Assembly (NCBI GenBank): GCA_017959625.1
Contig: JAGDAG010000296.1
Location: 1-7,902 of the forward strand
Length of the DNA: 7,902 nt
Source of the DNA: Abditibacteriota bacterium
GTDB taxonomy: Bacteria; Armatimonadota; UBA5829
Reading direction: 5' to 3'
The position numbers and the translations under genes were made by a program. The notes under the pieces were generated by a model. The model was not told where the DNA came from. It saw only the letters and a list, made by a program, of their open reading frames with translations, and ran no database searches. Positions 6,649 through 7,902 of the stretch are shown here, one piece after another. Position 1 is the first letter of the stretch, and every line of letters begins with the position of its first letter.

Positions 6649-7536
6649 ATGCAGCCCCCCGCCTGGTCGTTTTCGGCCCACAGGACTTTCCGGGAGTGCA
6701 AAAGAGAATACTTTTACGACAAGTATTATATGCTCTGCCGCGACAAATACCACGTGCTGGCGCTGAAAAAAATGACTTCCCTGCCTTTGCTTGCGGGATC
6801 CATAGTCCACGGCGTTATAGCGGAAGGGCTGTGGAACAGGTTCCGCTACGGCCGGGCCCCGGCGGAAGAGCAGATGACCGCCGTTTTCCGGGAGCGTTTC
6901 GATACCGCGGTCCGGCGTTCGGCGGAAGCGGCGGACAAGTCTCTGTATTCCGCCCGGGCGGACGATATGCTCGAAGAGCATTATTACGGCGATCCGGATA
7001 CGGACGAAAAGATCGGGGAAACCGGAGAAAAAGCCGCGGCGGGGCTTTCGGCCTTCTGCCGCCACAAGGTGTGGCTGTCCCTTATGAACGATATAGAGGA
7101 GCGCAACGTCCGCTATCTTGAAAAGGAAAAGGATTTTCCTTCGTTCGATCTGGAGGGCATAAAGGTTTACGCCGTGATAGACCTGGCCCTTTGCGGAAAA
7201 AACTGGTTTCGGATATTTGACTGGAAAACGGGAAAGCCCGGTTCTGCCGACAAAACGCAGCTGGCGGTTTACGGGCTTTTTGCCGCCCGGGAGTGGGGGT
7301 GGGATCCCGAAAAGGTGAAGTTCACCTTTGTTTACCTGTCGCCGGAAACGGTGAAACAGGAAGAAAGCATAACTTCCGGGGATATAAAGGAGACTCAAAA
7401 GCTTATAAAAGAGTCGTATGCAGAAATGCTGGCGCTTTACAACGGGGGCAGCCCCGCGGCAGAGGATTTCCCCCAAAGCCCGGGCGCCCGCTGCGGCCGC
7501 TGCCGCTACCGCGAGCTGTGCGGGAAACAGTTTTAA
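6649..7536 (+). CDS. PD-(D/E)XK nuclease of the RecB/AddB C-terminal/Cas4-like type with a predicted 4Fe-4S staple
   Basis: The 295-residue protein is a stand-alone RecB-family nuclease domain (PDDEXK_1 type), expected to cut or degrade DNA with divalent metal. The N-terminus WSFSAHRTFRECKREYFYDKYY is the family's opening pattern. Active-site residues are His54 in GSIVHG, Asp178 in YAVIDLAL, Asp191 and Lys193 in FDWKTG, and Gln204 with Tyr208 in QLAVY. All are intact. Cys17 together with Cys282, Cys285 and Cys291 (C-x2-C-x5-C) matches the four-cysteine iron-sulfur arrangement of AddB and Cas4. No helicase domain, AddA/AddB partner, cas gene or CRISPR repeat is in the window. The ATG is preceded by AAGGGA at 6635-6640 with 8 nt spacing, 12 nt after pilT. 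Its role could be DNA repair, processing of incoming DNA, or defence. Being next to a pilus retraction ATPase makes a DNA-uptake link tempting, but that is only inference. Confidence 0.88.
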   Translation: MQPPAWSFSAHRTFRECKREYFYDKYYMLCRDKYHVLALKKMTSLPLLAGSIVHGVIAEGLWNRFRYGRAPAEEQMTAVFRERFDTAVRRSAEAADKSLYSARADDMLEEHYYGDPDTDEKIGETGEKAAAGLSAFCRHKVWLSLMNDIEERNVRYLEKEKDFPSFDLEGIKVYAVIDLALCGKNWFRIFDWKTGKPGSADKTQLAVYGLFAAREWGWDPEKVKFTFVYLSPETVKQEESITSGDIKETQKLIKESYAEMLALYNGGSPAAEDFPQSPGARCGRCRYRELCGKQF

Positions 7537-7539
7537 AAA

Positions 7540-7567
7540 GGCCTTTAGCGGGAAAGGCTTTTTTTTT
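7540..7567 (+). terminator. Intrinsic terminator after the nuclease gene
   Basis: GGCCTTT (7540-7546) pairs with AAAGGCT (7553-7559), seven pairs including one G-U, around the loop AGCGGG. Nine consecutive T residues (7559-7567) follow. It begins 3 nt after the nuclease stop codon. Upstream A residues can lengthen the stem against the T tract. This should end the seven-gene transcript. Confidence 0.92.
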
Positions 7568-7723
7568 GTCTCCCGAAAGGGGTACTTTCAGACTGTTTGC
7601 CGGATATCTTTCCCGGGGGCAACCCCGCGCCGCGGAAAGTTTTTTGATACCGAAAATTTTGCTCTTTTCCGTTGCATTGGCAAACGGTAATGCGCTCATT
7701 GGCAGTTTTCCGGCAGCAAATAC

Positions 7724-7735
7724 TTTGCCGGCAAA
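7724..7735. repeat. Perfect 12-bp palindrome TTTGCCGGCAAA, possible operator
   Basis: The palindrome ends 29 bp before the predicted -35 element of the downstream gene. Its half-site also occurs as TTTGCCGG at 7596-7603, as GGCAAA (reverse orientation) at 7679-7684 and as TTTTGCCG at 7821-7828. Repeated half-sites close to a promoter are typical of a regulator's binding region, but no regulator is identified and short palindromes arise by chance. Confidence 0.35.
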
Positions 7736-7764
7736 AACAAAAAACCGTTTTTTTGAGAAAATTT

Positions 7765-7792
7765 TTGAGAGCATATTAAAATGCCATATAAA
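7765..7792 (+). promoter_or_regulatory. Candidate sigma70 promoter for the gene starting at 7864
   Basis: TTGAGA at 7765-7770 and TATAAA at 7787-7792 are separated by 16 nt. TACAAT at 7798-7803 is a second possible -10 with only a poor -35. Transcription would begin about 60-65 nt before the ATG. The leader would hold a small hairpin, CGGCA/TGCCG with a 4-nt loop (7815-7828), too small to call a riboswitch. Confidence 0.55.
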
Positions 7793-7863
7793 TATGGTAC
7801 AATGAAAATGAAGACGGCAATTTTGCCGCTTTCGACTAATACTATGTCAAGGAGATACCAACT

Positions 7864-7902
7864 ATGAAAAAGGTTGTGATCAAAAAATCTTTCGGAAGGG
7901 CC
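7864..7902 (+). CDS. Start of an unidentified gene (first 13 codons, runs off the right edge)
   Basis: An ATG at 7864 follows a strong Shine-Dalgarno AAGGAG (7849-7854) with a 9-nt spacer and lies behind its own promoter and after a terminator. The 13 visible residues are MKKVVIKKSFGRA, a basic N-terminus without time to show a hydrophobic signal core. Nothing more can be said about its function. Confidence 0.7.
   Translation, partial: MKKVVIKKSFGRA

Larger units (their letters stand above)
613..7567 (+). other. Predicted seven-gene transcription unit (kdsD to nuclease)
   Basis: All seven genes lie on the plus strand between a single good promoter and a single strong terminator. The first five overlap by 1, 4, 4 and 4 nt, and the last two follow after gaps of 19 and 12 nt. 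No terminator-like hairpin or convincing internal promoter was noticed between them. This is inferred from spacing. An internal promoter ahead of pilT cannot be excluded. Confidence 0.65.
7568..7863. other. Non-coding intergenic region with inverted repeats and a promoter
   Basis: About 296 nt separate the terminator from the next gene. I see no gene with coding character here. The first 100 nt hold only short, weak inverted repeats. Around 7674-7735 there are an inverted repeat GCATT/AATGC (7674-7678 and 7689-7693), a CCGGCA/TGCCGG pair (7710-7715 and 7726-7731) and a perfect 12-bp palindrome. AT content rises sharply from 7735 to 7803, where the promoter lies. Confidence 0.6.

Noticed and set aside
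5392..7476. A 694-codon open frame on the minus strand
   Set aside because: It lies antisense to pilT and the nuclease, both unmistakable genes. Its protein is low-complexity (Gly, Arg, His-rich) with no recognisable domain, as expected from the mirror of a GC-rich coding strand.
7293..7805. Plus-strand open frames crossing the end of the nuclease gene and the terminator
   Set aside because: They start inside the nuclease gene in another frame, run through the terminator, and encode basic, non-protein-like sequence.
7799..7863. Riboswitch in the leader of the last gene
   Set aside because: The leader is only about 65 nt and contains just one 5-bp hairpin. No known riboswitch core was recognised.
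6649..7902. Possible CRISPR-Cas locus because of the Cas4-like nuclease
   Set aside because: No repeat-spacer array and no cas1 or cas2 were found. The RecB-type nuclease fold with the same cysteine pattern is also common outside CRISPR systems.

Overview
The window looks like a chromosomal segment of a Gram-negative (LPS- or Kdo-bearing) bacterium with type IV pili. Two adjacent genes encode Kdo-precursor enzymes (KdsD, KdsC), two products carry Sec signal peptides, and a third gene encodes a pilus retraction ATPase. GC content is in the low-to-mid 50s by eye. Isoleucine is written mostly as ATA in several genes (17 of 24 Ile codons in kdsD, my count). I cannot name the phylum from sequence alone. 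The gene mix (a Gfo/Idh/MocA oxidoreductase, secreted putative glycosidase, kdsDC without lptCAB, and pilT) would fit an uncultivated lineage such as a PVC-group or Armatimonadota/Abditibacteriota-like bacterium, but that is a guess.

Layout: (1) 1-509, minus strand: the N-terminal 169 codons of a Gfo/Idh/MocA-family NAD(P)-dependent oxidoreductase, running off the left edge. (2) 510-672: a divergent intergenic region with a good sigma70-type promoter facing right and a weaker one facing left. (3) 673-7536, plus strand: seven genes in one direction, kdsD, kdsC, a stand-alone calcineurin-like metallophosphatase domain, a large secreted putative glycoside hydrolase, a membrane-anchored exported protein of unknown function, a PilT/PilU-type ATPase, and a PD-(D/E)XK nuclease with a predicted Fe-S staple. 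(4) 7540-7567: a strong intrinsic terminator. (5) 7568-7863: a non-coding region with palindromes and a promoter. (6) 7864-7902: the first 13 codons of a new gene.

The first five genes of the run overlap by 1 or 4 nt at every junction (TAATG, GTGA, ATGA, ATGA), so they are probably translationally coupled. pilT and the nuclease gene have their own Shine-Dalgarno sequences and short 12-19 nt gaps. KdsD makes arabinose 5-phosphate and KdsC dephosphorylates Kdo-8-phosphate, so the front of the operon supplies Kdo for the outer envelope. The exported glycosidase-like protein and the anchored protein suggest cell-surface or periplasmic work, but nothing in the sequence proves that these proteins act together.

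The points most worth a second look are: the metallophosphatase keeps all seven expected metal ligands but has Arg where the catalytic His of the GNHE motif should be; the glycosidase-like protein appears to have a cysteine-rich carbohydrate-binding-type domain inserted inside its C-terminal beta domain; an unrecognised single-pass protein is coupled to it; and the operon combines envelope-sugar, pilus and nuclease genes. No CRISPR array, tRNA, rRNA, insertion sequence or integrase was seen.
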